This document shows positions 16,187 to 24,624 of a stretch of 30,629 nt of DNA, in pieces. This DNA is from JAAYZK01 sp964535025. Lineage in GTDB: Bacteria > Planctomycetota > Phycisphaerae > SM23-33 > FEN-1343. Numbering within the stretch: position 1 is the stretch's first letter; each line of letters opens with the position of its first letter. Position numbers and translations under genes: made by a program. The notes beneath the pieces were generated by a model. That model was not told the origin of the DNA and made no database searches. It saw nothing but the letters and a program-made list of their open reading frames with translations. The DNA is taken from assembly GCA_964535025.1 (NCBI GenBank), contig CAZHRW010000205.1, positions 1 through 30,629 on the forward strand, given 5' to 3'.

Positions 16187-17311
16187 ATGGGCAGCGACCA
16201 CCACACCAGCCGCTGCGGGGAAACCCAGCGGCTGTTCATCGCCGCGACGAAGCAGGACCAGGGCAAGACCACCGTCTCGCTGGGGCTGATGGCGGCCTTC
16301 GGCGACCTGTGCCCGCCGGTGGGGTTCATCAAGCCCGTCGGCCAGCGGTACATCGAGGTCGACGGGCTCCGCGTCGACGAGGACGCCGCCCTGATGCATT
16401 CGGCGTTCAAGCTCTCCTGCGACCTCGCCGACACCAGCCCGGTGACCGTCGCCCGGTCGTTCACGCGGGATTACATCCTCCGCCCCCGCCCCAACGTCCT
16501 GGTCGGCCGCATCCGCGAGAGCTTCGGCCGTGTCGCCGACGGCGCCGGCGCGGTGGTGATCGAGGGGACCGGCCACGCGGGGGTCGGCTCGTGCTTCGAC
16601 ACGTCCAACGCCGACGTCGCCAGGCTGCTGGGCGCCAAGGTCATCCTGGTCGCCAGCGGCGGGATCGGCAAACCCATCGACGAGGTGATGCTCAACAAGG
16701 GCCTGCTCGACTGCAAGGGCGTCGAGCTGCTGGGCGTCGTGCTCAACAAGGTCATCCCCGAGAAGCTCGAGACGATCACCGACTTCGTCCGCGCCGGCCT
16801 CAAGCGGCTGGGCGTACGGCTGCTGGGGAGCATCCCCTTCGAGCCGACGCTGCTGAACCCGACGCTGGGCCAGGTCCTGCGGGAGGTCAAGGGCGAGCTG
16901 CTGCACGGGGCCGACCAGCTCAATCGGCCCGTCCGCTCGGTTATCGTCGGCGCCATGTCCGCCGCCCACGCCCTGCCCTACATCACCCCCGGCTGCCTGC
17001 TGATCACCTCCGGCGACCGGGACGACCTCGTTCTGGCGATCGCCAGTCTCACCGCCGCCGCGGCCGACCCGCATGACATGCCCGCCGGGCTGCTGCTGAC
17101 CGGGGGCCTGCGGCCGCCGGCAACCATCGAGGCCTTCATCCGCCGCGCCAACGTCCCGACCCTCCTGTCGGGCGACGACACCTACCGCGTCGCCACCGAC
17201 GTCGACGAGCTCCGCGTCAAGATCCAGCCGTCCGACACCGCCAAGATCGATACCGCCTGCCGCCTCGTCCGCACGCACCTGGATATCGAACAGCTCATGG
17301 AAGCGATGTAA
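16187..17311 (+). CDS. P-loop (BioD-like AAA_26) plus DRTGG domain protein
   Basis: 374 residues. The N-terminal ~220 residues resemble the dethiobiotin-synthetase-like P-loop domain found in front of phosphate acetyltransferases: FIAATKQDQGKTTVSLGLM holds the Walker A variant, and VVIEGTGHAGVG follows the usual position of the second loop. A DRTGG-like domain follows (about 225-335: VIVGAMSAAHALPYI, then LLITSGDRDDLVLA). The catalytic phosphotransacetylase domain of Pta is missing, so this is a stand-alone version, presumably a nucleotide-sensing regulator. ATG 16187 chosen because GGAG precedes it by six bases; the frame is open to 16100 without homology. The flavodiiron gene follows ~140 bases downstream behind its own promoter. 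Confidence 0.85.
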   Translation: MGSDHHTSRCGETQRLFIAATKQDQGKTTVSLGLMAAFGDLCPPVGFIKPVGQRYIEVDGLRVDEDAALMHSAFKLSCDLADTSPVTVARSFTRDYILRPRPNVLVGRIRESFGRVADGAGAVVIEGTGHAGVGSCFDTSNADVARLLGAKVILVASGGIGKPIDEVMLNKGLLDCKGVELLGVVLNKVIPEKLETITDFVRAGLKRLGVRLLGSIPFEPTLLNPTLGQVLREVKGELLHGADQLNRPVRSVIVGAMSAAHALPYITPGCLLITSGDRDDLVLAIASLTAAAADPHDMPAGLLLTGGLRPPATIEAFIRRANVPTLLSGDDTYRVATDVDELRVKIQPSDTAKIDTACRLVRTHLDIEQLMEAM

Positions 17312-17361
17312 ACGCCGTGCCCGCCGGGGCCTCGGAAGATCGACCACAACCCCGACACAAG

Positions 17362-17370
17362 TGGTATAGT
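17362..17370 (+). promoter_or_regulatory. extended -10 promoter of the flavodiiron gene
   Basis: TGGTATAGT: an extended TG motif one base before TATAGT (17365-17370, five of six matches). A TCGACC lies 19 bp upstream as a poor -35. The leader of ~75 nt ends in GGAGG (17439-17443), nine bases before ATG 17453. Confidence 0.6.
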
Positions 17371-17452
17371 ATTCCGTGGGGGCGGTCGCGGTCGATACCG
17401 CCGTCAGACCGCCGGGCGGCCGGAACCCCTTGAAAGACGGAGGTTACACACG

Positions 17453-18637
17453 ATGCATGCGCGAGAGATTCGACCCGGCATTCACGGCATCACCATGGCG
17501 CACTGGGAGCGACGGCTGTTCGACGCGTTGATCCCGCTGCCGGACGGCACGAGCTACAACGCCTACCTGGTGGCCGGCCGCGACGCTACGGCCCTGATCG
17601 ACACCGCCGATCCGGCCCTGCAGGACGACCTGATGGAGCACCTGCGGGACGTCGATCGCATCGACTACATCGTCTCTCAGCATTCCGAGCAGGATCACTC
17701 CGGGGCGATCGGCCTCGTGCTGGGGCGATTCCCGGATGCCAAGGTTGTCTGCAGCACCAAGGCCGCCGACCTGCTGACCACCCATCTGCATCTGGCCGCG
17801 GACCGGCTGGTCAGCGTCGACGACGGCGAGACGATCGACCTCGGCGGCAAGACGCTCCAGTTCGTCTACACCCCGTGGGTGCATTGGCCGGAGACGATGT
17901 GCACCTACGTCCCGCAGGATAAGGTTCTGTTCTCGTGCGACTTCTTCGGCTCCCACCTGGCGACCACCGACCTGTACGTGACCGACCCGGCCCGCGTCTA
18001 CGAGGCCGCCAAGCGCTATTATGCCGAGATCATGATGCCGTTCCGCACCGTCATCACCAGGAACCTCGAGAAGGTGGGCGCGCTGGCGTTTGACGTGATC
18101 GCCCCCAGCCACGGACCCGTCTACGACGAGCCGTCCTTCATCCTGGAGGCGTACCGCGACTGGGTCTCGCCGCAGATGCGAAACGAGGTCGTCCTGCCGT
18201 ACGTGAGCATGCACGGCAGCACCGAGGCGATGGCCAAGCATCTGATCGACGCCCTGGCCCGTCACGGCGTCACCGTGCACGCGTTCGACCTGGCGGTCAC
18301 GGACATCGGCAAGCTGGCGATCGCCCTGGTGGATGCGGCCACACTGATCGTCGGCACGCCGACGGTCCACGTCGGGCCCCACCCGGCCGTGTTTTACGCG
18401 TCGCACCTGGCCAACCTGCTGCGGCCGAAGGTCAGGTACGCCGCCATTGTCGGCTCGTACGGCTGGGGGAGCAAAGCCATCGAACGGATCACCGAACTGA
18501 TCCCCAACCTCAAGGTGGATGTGCTCGGCACGGTCCTTCACAAGGGCCATCCGACCGACGAAACCTTCGGGCAGTTGGATGCCCTTGCCGCGGCCGTCGC
18601 CAAGGCGCACCGCGAGGATGACCTGGTGAAGGCCTAG
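17453..18637 (+). CDS. flavodiiron protein (FprA-type A flavoprotein)
   Basis: 394 residues. An N-terminal metallo-beta-lactamase-like domain carries the complete diiron set: His77, Glu79, Asp81 and His82 in SQHSEQDHSG, His144 in TPWVHWPETM, Asp163 in SCDFFGSH, His220 in APSHGPVY. A C-terminal flavodoxin domain binds FMN (phosphate loop SMHGSTEAMA, then TPTVHVGPHP and SYGWGSKA). Family members reduce O2 to water or NO to N2O in the cytoplasm, protecting anaerobes and microaerophiles. No rubredoxin fusion or adjacent rubredoxin is present, so the electron donor is elsewhere. The cupin gene begins 28 bases downstream and is probably co-transcribed. Confidence 0.96.
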   Translation: MHAREIRPGIHGITMAHWERRLFDALIPLPDGTSYNAYLVAGRDATALIDTADPALQDDLMEHLRDVDRIDYIVSQHSEQDHSGAIGLVLGRFPDAKVVCSTKAADLLTTHLHLAADRLVSVDDGETIDLGGKTLQFVYTPWVHWPETMCTYVPQDKVLFSCDFFGSHLATTDLYVTDPARVYEAAKRYYAEIMMPFRTVITRNLEKVGALAFDVIAPSHGPVYDEPSFILEAYRDWVSPQMRNEVVLPYVSMHGSTEAMAKHLIDALARHGVTVHAFDLAVTDIGKLAIALVDAATLIVGTPTVHVGPHPAVFYASHLANLLRPKVRYAAIVGSYGWGSKAIERITELIPNLKVDVLGTVLHKGHPTDETFGQLDALAAAVAKAHREDDLVKA

Positions 18638-18665
18638 AGGCCCCCGCGTACCCGGAGAAGTGCCC

Positions 18666-19004
18666 ATGAAGATCATCAACGCCAGGACGGCCCCGGCGAG
18701 CCCGAACCCGCACGTCGTCGAGGCCGCACTCGTTTACGACAGTGAACACGCGACGGCCGTTCATCTGACGCTCGAGCCCGGCCAGTCCCTCAAGCGCCAC
18801 ATCACGCCGGTGGATGTGTTCTTCTACGTGCTCGAGGGCACCGGCGTCGTCGAGATCGGCGAGGAGACCGAGACCGTCGGGCCCGATTCGGTGATCGACA
18901 GCCCCGCCCGCATCCCGCACTGCTGGCACAACCGGGCAGACCAGACCCTCCGCGTCCTGGTCGTCAAGGTCCCCCGCCCCACGGAGCAGACACGGCTGCT
19001 GTAG
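18666..19004 (+). CDS. small cupin-domain protein
   Basis: 112 residues, one conserved beta-barrel cupin. Motif 1 is present as GQSLKRHITPVDVFFYVLEGTGVVEIG, and motif 2 as DSPARIPHCWHN. Metal ligands would be His of KRHI, a variant of the usual second His/Glu, and His of PHCWHN. No substrate can be assigned. ATG 18666 is chosen because GGAGAAG precedes it by five bases; a GTG six bases earlier lies on that site. It follows the flavodiiron gene closely, hinting at a role in the same oxidative or nitrosative response. Confidence 0.88.
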   Translation: MKIINARTAPASPNPHVVEAALVYDSEHATAVHLTLEPGQSLKRHITPVDVFFYVLEGTGVVEIGEETETVGPDSVIDSPARIPHCWHNRADQTLRVLVVKVPRPTEQTRLL

Positions 19005-19136
19005 AACGCCGCGCCGGTCAGGTCGTCCCCGCATCGTCTCGTCGCCTGAGGCACCTGTTTCGCTGCGCGCCCGACCGGGGCTGGACGGGACCTCCCCACG
19101 CCTGTAAGCTGTTGTCCAACCCGGCGCCGCGGCGTT

Positions 19137-19270
19137 CGGACGATCGACCCTTTCGAGGAGGCCTTGAATCAGCCATGAAACACACGCTCATCCCCCTGAT
19201 GTCCGTCGCCCTGATCGCACTGGCGACCGTCCTGTCGGGCTGCGCCCACGAGGCGGCCAGGCACCCGTGG
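19137..19270 (+). repeat. leader and signal-peptide repeat, copy 1
   Basis: This 134-bp stretch matches 20495-20628 with only two differences (T/A in GAATCAG vs GAAACAG, A/G in AAACACACG vs AAACGCACG). It spans ~38 bp upstream of the start codon, the GAGGAGG ribosome binding region, the signal peptide and the first ~10 mature residues of the lipoprotein. Confidence 0.95.
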
Positions 19271-20458
19271 GGCCGGTGGACGCACCTGCCCCAGGAGACC
19301 GACTTCTTCCCCATCGGCGTGTGGGGGCAGAACCCCGCCAGCGCCGGGCGGTACAAGGCGCTGGGCGTGGACTACTACATCAGCCTCCATCGCGGCCCGA
19401 CCCCCGACCAGATGGCCGACATGCGCCGCCACAACATGCCCGTGATCTGCAGCTTTAACGACTACGCCCGCGAGTCCCTCCTCGACGAGCCGCTCGTGTG
19501 GGCCTGGATGCACGGGGACGAGCCCGACCTCGCCCACGTCTACCCCCGCGCCAAGCTCATGGGCCCCGACGGCATGGAGATCCTCGCCGAACACTGGCCG
19601 GACGTCCACGCCAAGCTCGTCGCCGAGGGCACCACCTACGAGGGCTGGGGCATGGGCCATAACCCCGTCGACCTCCAGGAACGCTACGCCCGCATCAAAC
19701 AGCTCGACCCCACGCGCCCCGTCCTGATCCAACTGTCCCGCGCCGTGGCGTTCGACGGCAAATACAACGGGCGCGGCGACCACAGCGGCAATACCGAGCT
19801 CTACCCCGGCTACATCGCCGCGTCGGACCTGGTCAGCTTCGACGTCTACCCCGTGGCCAACGGCCTGGACGACGAGCTCTGGCGGGTGCCGCACGGGCTG
19901 GACAACCTCCGCGCCTGGGGCGCCGCCGAAACCGGCAAGCCGATCATGGTGATCCTCGAGGCCGGCTACGGCGACAAGACCCAGGCCAATCACGACCAGC
20001 GGCGCGCCCAGGCGTGGATGGCCCTCAACCACGGCGCCAGCAGCATCACCTGGTTCTGCCACCGCTGGGCCACGGTGGACGGCCAACGCAAGCTCGTCTC
20101 CACCGCCATGCCGCTGACCGACCCCGAGGTGGGCCAGTCGGTCAAGGCGATCAACGACGAGATCCACGGCCTCGCCGCCGTCATCAACAGCCCCGTGATC
20201 CCCGACGCCGCGACCGTCGAGACGGCCGACCCCGACGTGCCCGTCGAGATGGCCCTCAAGACCCACGACGGGGCGATCTACCTGTTCGCCGTCGCCATGA
20301 AGCCGGGGACCACCACCGCGACCTTCACCGTCCCGGAGGCCGCCGAGGGCGCCCCCGTCGAGGTGATCAACGAAGGCCGTACGCTGACCGTCCAGGACGG
20401 CAGCTTCACCGATGCGTTCGCCTTCGATTTCGACGTGAACCTGTATCGGATCAAGTAG
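19175..20458 (+). CDS. secreted lipoprotein, possible glycoside-hydrolase-like TIM barrel (copy 1)
   Basis: 427 residues. The lipoprotein signal MKHTLIPLMSVALIALATVLSGC has lipobox LSGC with Cys23 to be lipidated. The mature protein alternates beta and alpha segments like a TIM barrel. Candidate acid residues are Glu116 in WMHGDEPDLAH and Glu262 in MVILEAGYGD, in the order expected of clan-A glycosidases. WFCHRW and SFDVYPVA also look active-site-like. A ~75-residue C-terminal beta domain follows (IYLFAVAMKPGTTTATFTV...VNLYRIK). No named family is recognised with confidence. Start ATG 19175 after GAGGAGG; the frame extends upstream to 19112 but without a signal peptide. It is followed 74 bases later by its paralog. 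Confidence 0.82.
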   Translation: MKHTLIPLMSVALIALATVLSGCAHEAARHPWGRWTHLPQETDFFPIGVWGQNPASAGRYKALGVDYYISLHRGPTPDQMADMRRHNMPVICSFNDYARESLLDEPLVWAWMHGDEPDLAHVYPRAKLMGPDGMEILAEHWPDVHAKLVAEGTTYEGWGMGHNPVDLQERYARIKQLDPTRPVLIQLSRAVAFDGKYNGRGDHSGNTELYPGYIAASDLVSFDVYPVANGLDDELWRVPHGLDNLRAWGAAETGKPIMVILEAGYGDKTQANHDQRRAQAWMALNHGASSITWFCHRWATVDGQRKLVSTAMPLTDPEVGQSVKAINDEIHGLAAVINSPVIPDAATVETADPDVPVEMALKTHDGAIYLFAVAMKPGTTTATFTVPEAAEGAPVEVINEGRTLTVQDGSFTDAFAFDFDVNLYRIK

Positions 20459-20494
20459 GCGCACCCCGTCACCCACGGCGACCGCGGCGGCGCC

Positions 20495-20628
20495 CGGACG
20501 ATCGACCCTTTCGAGGAGGCCTTGAAACAGCCATGAAACGCACGCTCATCCCCCTGATGTCCGTCGCCCTGATCGCACTGGCGACCGTCCTGTCGGGCTG
20601 CGCCCACGAGGCGGCCAGGCACCCGTGG
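20495..20628 (+). repeat. leader and signal-peptide repeat, copy 2
   Basis: Partner of 19137-19270 at an offset of 1358 bp; 132 of 134 bases agree. Identity falls clearly just after this block. Confidence 0.95.
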
Positions 20629-21810
20629 AGCCGGTGGGAGCCCCTGCCCCAAAATGAGGACTTCTTCCCCATCGGCGTGTGGGCCCAGGCCCCCGGTCAC
20701 GCCCGGCAGTACAAGGCCATGGGCGTGGACTACTACCTCGCCCTGTTCGGCGGGCCGACGGCCGAGCAGATGGCCGAGCTGCGAGCGGCCGGGATGCCGA
20801 CGATCTGCACGTTCAACGACTACGCCCGCGAAAACCTGCTGGACGATCCGCTGGTGTGGGGCTGGATGCACGGCGACGAGCCCGACCTGGCCCACGTCTA
20901 TCCCCGATCCGAGCTGATGGGCCCCGACGGGATGGATATCCTCGCCGAGCACTGGCCGGAGGTCCACGCCAAGCTCGTCGCCGAGGGCAAGACCTATGAG
21001 GGCTGGGGCATGGGCGCCAACCCCGTCGACCTGCAGGCCGACTATGCCGAGATCAAGACCGCCGACCCGAGCCGCCCCGTGCTGATCCAGTTGTCGGCCG
21101 CGGTGGCCCACGACGGCAAGAGCAAGGGCCGCGGCGACCATAACGAACGGGTGGATCTCTACCCCGGCTACATCGCCGCGTCCGACATCGTCAGCTATGA
21201 CGTCTACCCCGTCGCCCGCGGCGACGAGGACAAGCTCTGGCAGGTCCCCCACGGGCTGGACAACCTCCGCGCCTGGGACGACGACGATCGCCCGATCATG
21301 GTGATCCTCGAAGCCGGGTTCGGCGACGAGCAGTACGCCAACCACGCCCAGCAACGCGCCCAGGCCTGGATGGCCATCAATCACGGCGCCAGCAGCCTCA
21401 CGTGGTTCTGCCACCGCTGGAGGATGGTGGACGGCGAGAACACCAACGTCAGCACCGCCATGCCGATCACCGAGCCCGAGGTCGGCCGTGCCGTCAAGGC
21501 CATCAACGACGAGATCCACAGCCTCGCGGCGGCGATCAACAGCCCCACGCTCCCCGACGCCGCGACCGTCGAGACCGCCGACGGCGAGGTGCCGGTGGAG
21601 GTGCGGGCGAAGAAGCACGACGGGGCGATCTACCTCTTCGCGGTCGCCATGAAGCCGGGGTCGACGCAGGCCATCTTCACCGTCCCCGACGCGGCCGACG
21701 GCGCGACGGTCGAGGTGATCAACGAGGACCGGTCGCTGACGGTCGAGGACCACGCCTTCACCGACGTGTTCGCCGCCGACTTCGACGTGAACCTCTACCG
21801 CATCAAGTAG
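20533..21810 (+). CDS. secreted lipoprotein, paralog of the upstream gene (copy 2)
   Basis: 425 residues, colinear with copy 1 through its whole length. The same lipobox (LSGC, Cys23), the GDEPD and ILEAG motifs, the WFCHRW segment and the DFDVNLYRIK C-terminus are retained. Differences are spread over the mature domain (for example FGGPTAEQMAELRAAG against HRGPTPDQMADMRRHN), which suggests two related substrates. The start is ATG 20533 behind GAGGAGG. Probably transcribed with copy 1, because only 74 bases separate them, but the duplicated upstream block could carry its own regulatory signals. A long hairpin follows. Confidence 0.82.
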   Translation: MKRTLIPLMSVALIALATVLSGCAHEAARHPWSRWEPLPQNEDFFPIGVWAQAPGHARQYKAMGVDYYLALFGGPTAEQMAELRAAGMPTICTFNDYARENLLDDPLVWGWMHGDEPDLAHVYPRSELMGPDGMDILAEHWPEVHAKLVAEGKTYEGWGMGANPVDLQADYAEIKTADPSRPVLIQLSAAVAHDGKSKGRGDHNERVDLYPGYIAASDIVSYDVYPVARGDEDKLWQVPHGLDNLRAWDDDDRPIMVILEAGFGDEQYANHAQQRAQAWMAINHGASSLTWFCHRWRMVDGENTNVSTAMPITEPEVGRAVKAINDEIHSLAAAINSPTLPDAATVETADGEVPVEVRAKKHDGAIYLFAVAMKPGSTQAIFTVPDAADGATVEVINEDRSLTVEDHAFTDVFAADFDVNLYRIK

Positions 21811-21830
21811 CGACAATTGCCCATCCGGCA

Positions 21831-21872
21831 ACGACAACGGCATTCGCGTCGGGGCGCGGGTGCCGTTGTCGT
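21831..21872 (+). terminator. 12-bp hairpin after the lipoprotein pair
   Basis: A perfect inverted repeat ACGACAACGGCA/TGCCGTTGTCGT (21831-21842 and 21861-21872) with an 18-nt loop, 20 bases past the stop. It lacks a T-tract, so it could be an mRNA 3'-end structure rather than a classic intrinsic terminator. Confidence 0.5.
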
Positions 21873-21896
21873 ACCGCCAGCGGCCCTTTCGGTTGC

Positions 21897-21924
21897 TTGC
21901 AATTCGGGGCAGTGCCGCTATGCT
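21897..21924 (+). promoter_or_regulatory. promoter of aspS
   Basis: -35 TTGCAA (21897-21902), 16-bp spacer, -10 TATGCT (21919-21924); the leader is about 50 nt. Confidence 0.5.
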
Positions 21925-21982
21925 GTGCGGATTGCGGCGCGCGTCACGCGGCGATCCTGCGGCCTGTTGGAAACGAGAGGGC

Positions 21983-23827
21983 ATGATGGCTGGACTTCCG
22001 GACAATGTGTTGGAACGTACGCACTCCTGCGGCGAGCTGCGGGAGGCGAACATCGGCGAAACCGTGCAGTTGTGCGGGTGGGTCAAGAGCTACCGCGACC
22101 ACGGCGGCGTGGTGTTCATCGACCTGCGCGACCGCGCGGGGATCACGCAGGTCCAGTTCGACCCCAGCGACGACGCCGAGATGCACAAGCTGGCCCGCGC
22201 GGTCCGCAACGAGTGGGTCATCAGCGCCGCCGGCCGCGTGCGCACCCGTCCGGAGGGGATGCACAACCCCAAGCTGCCCACCGGCGACATCGAGGTGATC
22301 GGCCGGCGGCTGGTCGTGCTCAACCGCGCCGACGCGGTGCCCTTCGAGCCCGACGCGACGCAGAAGGTCGCCGAGGAAACCCGCCTGAAGTACCGCTACG
22401 TCGACCTCCGCCGCACCGAGATGGCCGAGGCCGTCGTCATGCGCCACCGGATCACCAAGTGCCTCCGCGACTACTACGACGCCCACGGCTTCGTCGAGGT
22501 CGAGACGCCGTTCCTCACCAAGAGCACGCCCGAGGGCGCCCGCGACTTCCTCGTGCCCAGCCGGATGCAGCCCGGCACGTTCTACGCCCTGCCGCAGAGC
22601 CCGCAGTTGTTCAAGCAGATGCTCATGGTGGCCGGCATGGACCGCTATATGCAGATCGTCCGGTGCTTCCGCGACGAGGACCTGCGGGCCGACCGCCAGC
22701 CGGAGTTCACGCAGGTCGACGTGGAGATGAGCTTCGTCACCCGCGACGACGTCATGCGGGTCAACGAGGGCGCCATCCGGGCCGCGGCAAGCCTGTGCGG
22801 CACGCCGATGCCCGATGTCGTACCGGTGATGACCTACCAGGAGGCGATGGACACGTACGGCATCGACCGGCCGGACCTGCGGTTCGGCATGACGCTCAAG
22901 GACGTCACCGCGCTGGTCGCCGACTCCGAGTTCAAGGTCTTCGCCTCCGTCGCCGCCGGCGGCGGGCTGGTCAAGGGCCTGACGGCCACTGGCGGGGCGA
23001 GCTTCACCCGCAAGGTCCTCGACGACCTGGTCGACTTCGCCCGCCAACAGGGCGCCAAGGGCATGGCGTGGTCGAAGGTCGCCGACGACGGCTCGCTCAA
23101 CGGGCCGGTCAGCAAGTTCTTCGACGGCGACAAGGCCGACGCGCTCAAAGCCGCCATGGACGCCAGGCCGGGCGACTGCATGGTGTGGATCGCCGACACG
23201 CCGGACACCACCCACAAGGTCCTCGCGGCGATCCGCTCGAAGCTCGGCCGTGACATGGGCCTGTACGATCCGGGCGATTTCGCCTGGTGCTGGGTGGTCG
23301 ACTTCCCCCTGCTGACCTGGGAGCAAGCCGAAGGCCGCTGGTACGCCTGCCACCACCCCTTCACCGCCCCCCTGCCCGAGGACCTGCCCCTGCTGGACAG
23401 CGACCCGGGGCGGGTGCGTTCCCAGGCGTACGACCTCGTCCTCAACGGCACCGAGTTGGGCGGCGGGTCGATCCGTATCCACGACCGCCGGACCCAGCAG
23501 AAGGTCTTCGCGGCCCTGGCCATCGACGAACACGAGGCCCATGCCAAGTTCGGCTTCCTCCTGGACGCCCTGCGGTTCGGCGCCCCCCCGCACGGGGGGA
23601 TCGCCTTCGGCCTCGACCGCATCGTGATGATGCTCCTCGGTCGCGACAACCTCCGCGAGGTCATCGCCTTCCCCAAAACCGCCAGCGGCACCTGCCCGCT
23701 CACCGACGCCCCCGCCGCCGTCGACGAGACCCAACTGGCCGAACTGGACCTGCGCATCATCACCCCCCCGCCCGAGGATAAGGACCTCCTGAGCGGCCGG
23801 GGGCACGTCGACCACGACAACCGGTAG
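21983..23827 (+). CDS. aspS: aspartyl-tRNA synthetase, probably non-discriminating (Asp/Asn)
   Basis: 614 residues, bacterial-type AspRS. It has an N-terminal OB anticodon domain (LCGWVKSYRDHGGVVFIDLRDR), then motif 2 (CFRDEDLRADRQPEFTQVD, preceded by LPQSPQLFKQML), the bacterial GAD insertion, and motif 3 (GIAFGLDRIVMML). It charges tRNA-Asp. His40 in RDHGG and Gly92 in RPEGMHNP occupy the positions that in Pseudomonas aeruginosa AspRS (His31, Gly83) accompany relaxed recognition of tRNA-Asn. The enzyme may therefore also make Asp-tRNA-Asn for GatCAB. Start ATG 21983; the adjacent ATG 21986 has better spacing from GAGAGG (5 instead of 2 bases). The metallophosphoesterase follows 26 bases downstream. 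Confidence 0.96.
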   Translation: MMAGLPDNVLERTHSCGELREANIGETVQLCGWVKSYRDHGGVVFIDLRDRAGITQVQFDPSDDAEMHKLARAVRNEWVISAAGRVRTRPEGMHNPKLPTGDIEVIGRRLVVLNRADAVPFEPDATQKVAEETRLKYRYVDLRRTEMAEAVVMRHRITKCLRDYYDAHGFVEVETPFLTKSTPEGARDFLVPSRMQPGTFYALPQSPQLFKQMLMVAGMDRYMQIVRCFRDEDLRADRQPEFTQVDVEMSFVTRDDVMRVNEGAIRAAASLCGTPMPDVVPVMTYQEAMDTYGIDRPDLRFGMTLKDVTALVADSEFKVFASVAAGGGLVKGLTATGGASFTRKVLDDLVDFARQQGAKGMAWSKVADDGSLNGPVSKFFDGDKADALKAAMDARPGDCMVWIADTPDTTHKVLAAIRSKLGRDMGLYDPGDFAWCWVVDFPLLTWEQAEGRWYACHHPFTAPLPEDLPLLDSDPGRVRSQAYDLVLNGTELGGGSIRIHDRRTQQKVFAALAIDEHEAHAKFGFLLDALRFGAPPHGGIAFGLDRIVMMLLGRDNLREVIAFPKTASGTCPLTDAPAAVDETQLAELDLRIITPPPEDKDLLSGRGHVDHDNR

Positions 23828-23841
23828 CCGCAGCGCTTGGG

Positions 23842-23847
23842 TATCAT
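23842..23847 (+). promoter_or_regulatory. -10-like box placed for a leaderless transcript
   Basis: TATCAT ends seven bases before ATG 23854, so a transcript from it would begin at or next to the start codon. No -35 is recognisable and no Shine-Dalgarno precedes the ATG. Confidence 0.35.
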
Positions 23848-23853
23848 GCGGGC

Positions 23854-24609
23854 ATGAAATCGCTGATCTTCGCCGACATCCACGCGAACCTGCCGGCCCT
23901 GGAGGCGGTGCTGGATGCCGAGCGCGGCTGGGACGAGGTGCTGTTTCTCGGCGACGCGGTGATCGGCGGGCCGCAGCCGGAGCAGGTGGTCCGCCGGCTG
24001 TCGGCGCTGCCGGGGGTGATGATCGCGGGCAACCACGACCTGGACCTGCTGCGGATGCCGCCGGACGACCCCCTGTCGGACAACCCGGACCGGGCGTGGA
24101 TCCAATGGACGCGGCGGAACGTTTCGTCGGAGACGATGGCCTTCCTGGAGGGCCTGCCGCGGGAACGGACGGTGCGCCGGGATGGGTTGACGCTGCACCT
24201 GTTCCACGGGCGGCTCGACGGGCCCGGCGACAGCCGCGTCTGGCCCGACTCGCCGGCGGAGGTCTTCGCCGGCCTGGCCGCCCGCTTCGCCCGCGGCGTG
24301 GTGCTGCTGGGCCACTCGCACGTGCAGTTCCGTCGCGACGACACCGGCGACGGGACCGTGTTCGTCAATCCCGGCGGCGCCGGCCAACCCCGCCTGGGCC
24401 GGCCCCTGGCCGCCTATGCCGTGCTCGACGACGGCCACCTGCGGCTGAGCGCCACGCCCTACGACACCGAAGCCGTCTGCCGCGCCATGGCGGACCTGCC
24501 CCTCCCGGCCGACTTCATCGCCGCCTGGCAGCGCTGCTACCGCACCGGCGCCCTGCCGCCCCGCTACCGCCTGCGGGACTTCACGCCCCTGCGGGGCCGA
24601 TACACCTAG
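23854..24609 (+). CDS. calcineurin-like metallophosphoesterase (YfcE/MJ0936-like)
   Basis: 251 residues with all metal-binding motifs of the small phosphodiesterase group: Asp8 and His10 in FADIHANLPALEAVL, Asp34 in FLGDAVIGG, Asn60-His61-Asp62 in AGNHD, LHLFHG, GHSHVQF, and NPGGAGQPR. Such enzymes are cytoplasmic phosphodiesterases of uncertain natural substrate. The C-terminal ~45 residues extend beyond the core. It begins 26 bases after aspS with no visible ribosome binding site, so it may be translated from an aspS read-through mRNA or as a leaderless mRNA. Confidence 0.92.
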   Translation: MKSLIFADIHANLPALEAVLDAERGWDEVLFLGDAVIGGPQPEQVVRRLSALPGVMIAGNHDLDLLRMPPDDPLSDNPDRAWIQWTRRNVSSETMAFLEGLPRERTVRRDGLTLHLFHGRLDGPGDSRVWPDSPAEVFAGLAARFARGVVLLGHSHVQFRRDDTGDGTVFVNPGGAGQPRLGRPLAAYAVLDDGHLRLSATPYDTEAVCRAMADLPLPADFIAAWQRCYRTGALPPRYRLRDFTPLRGRYT

Positions 24610-24624
24610 GACGCCTGGCGGCGG

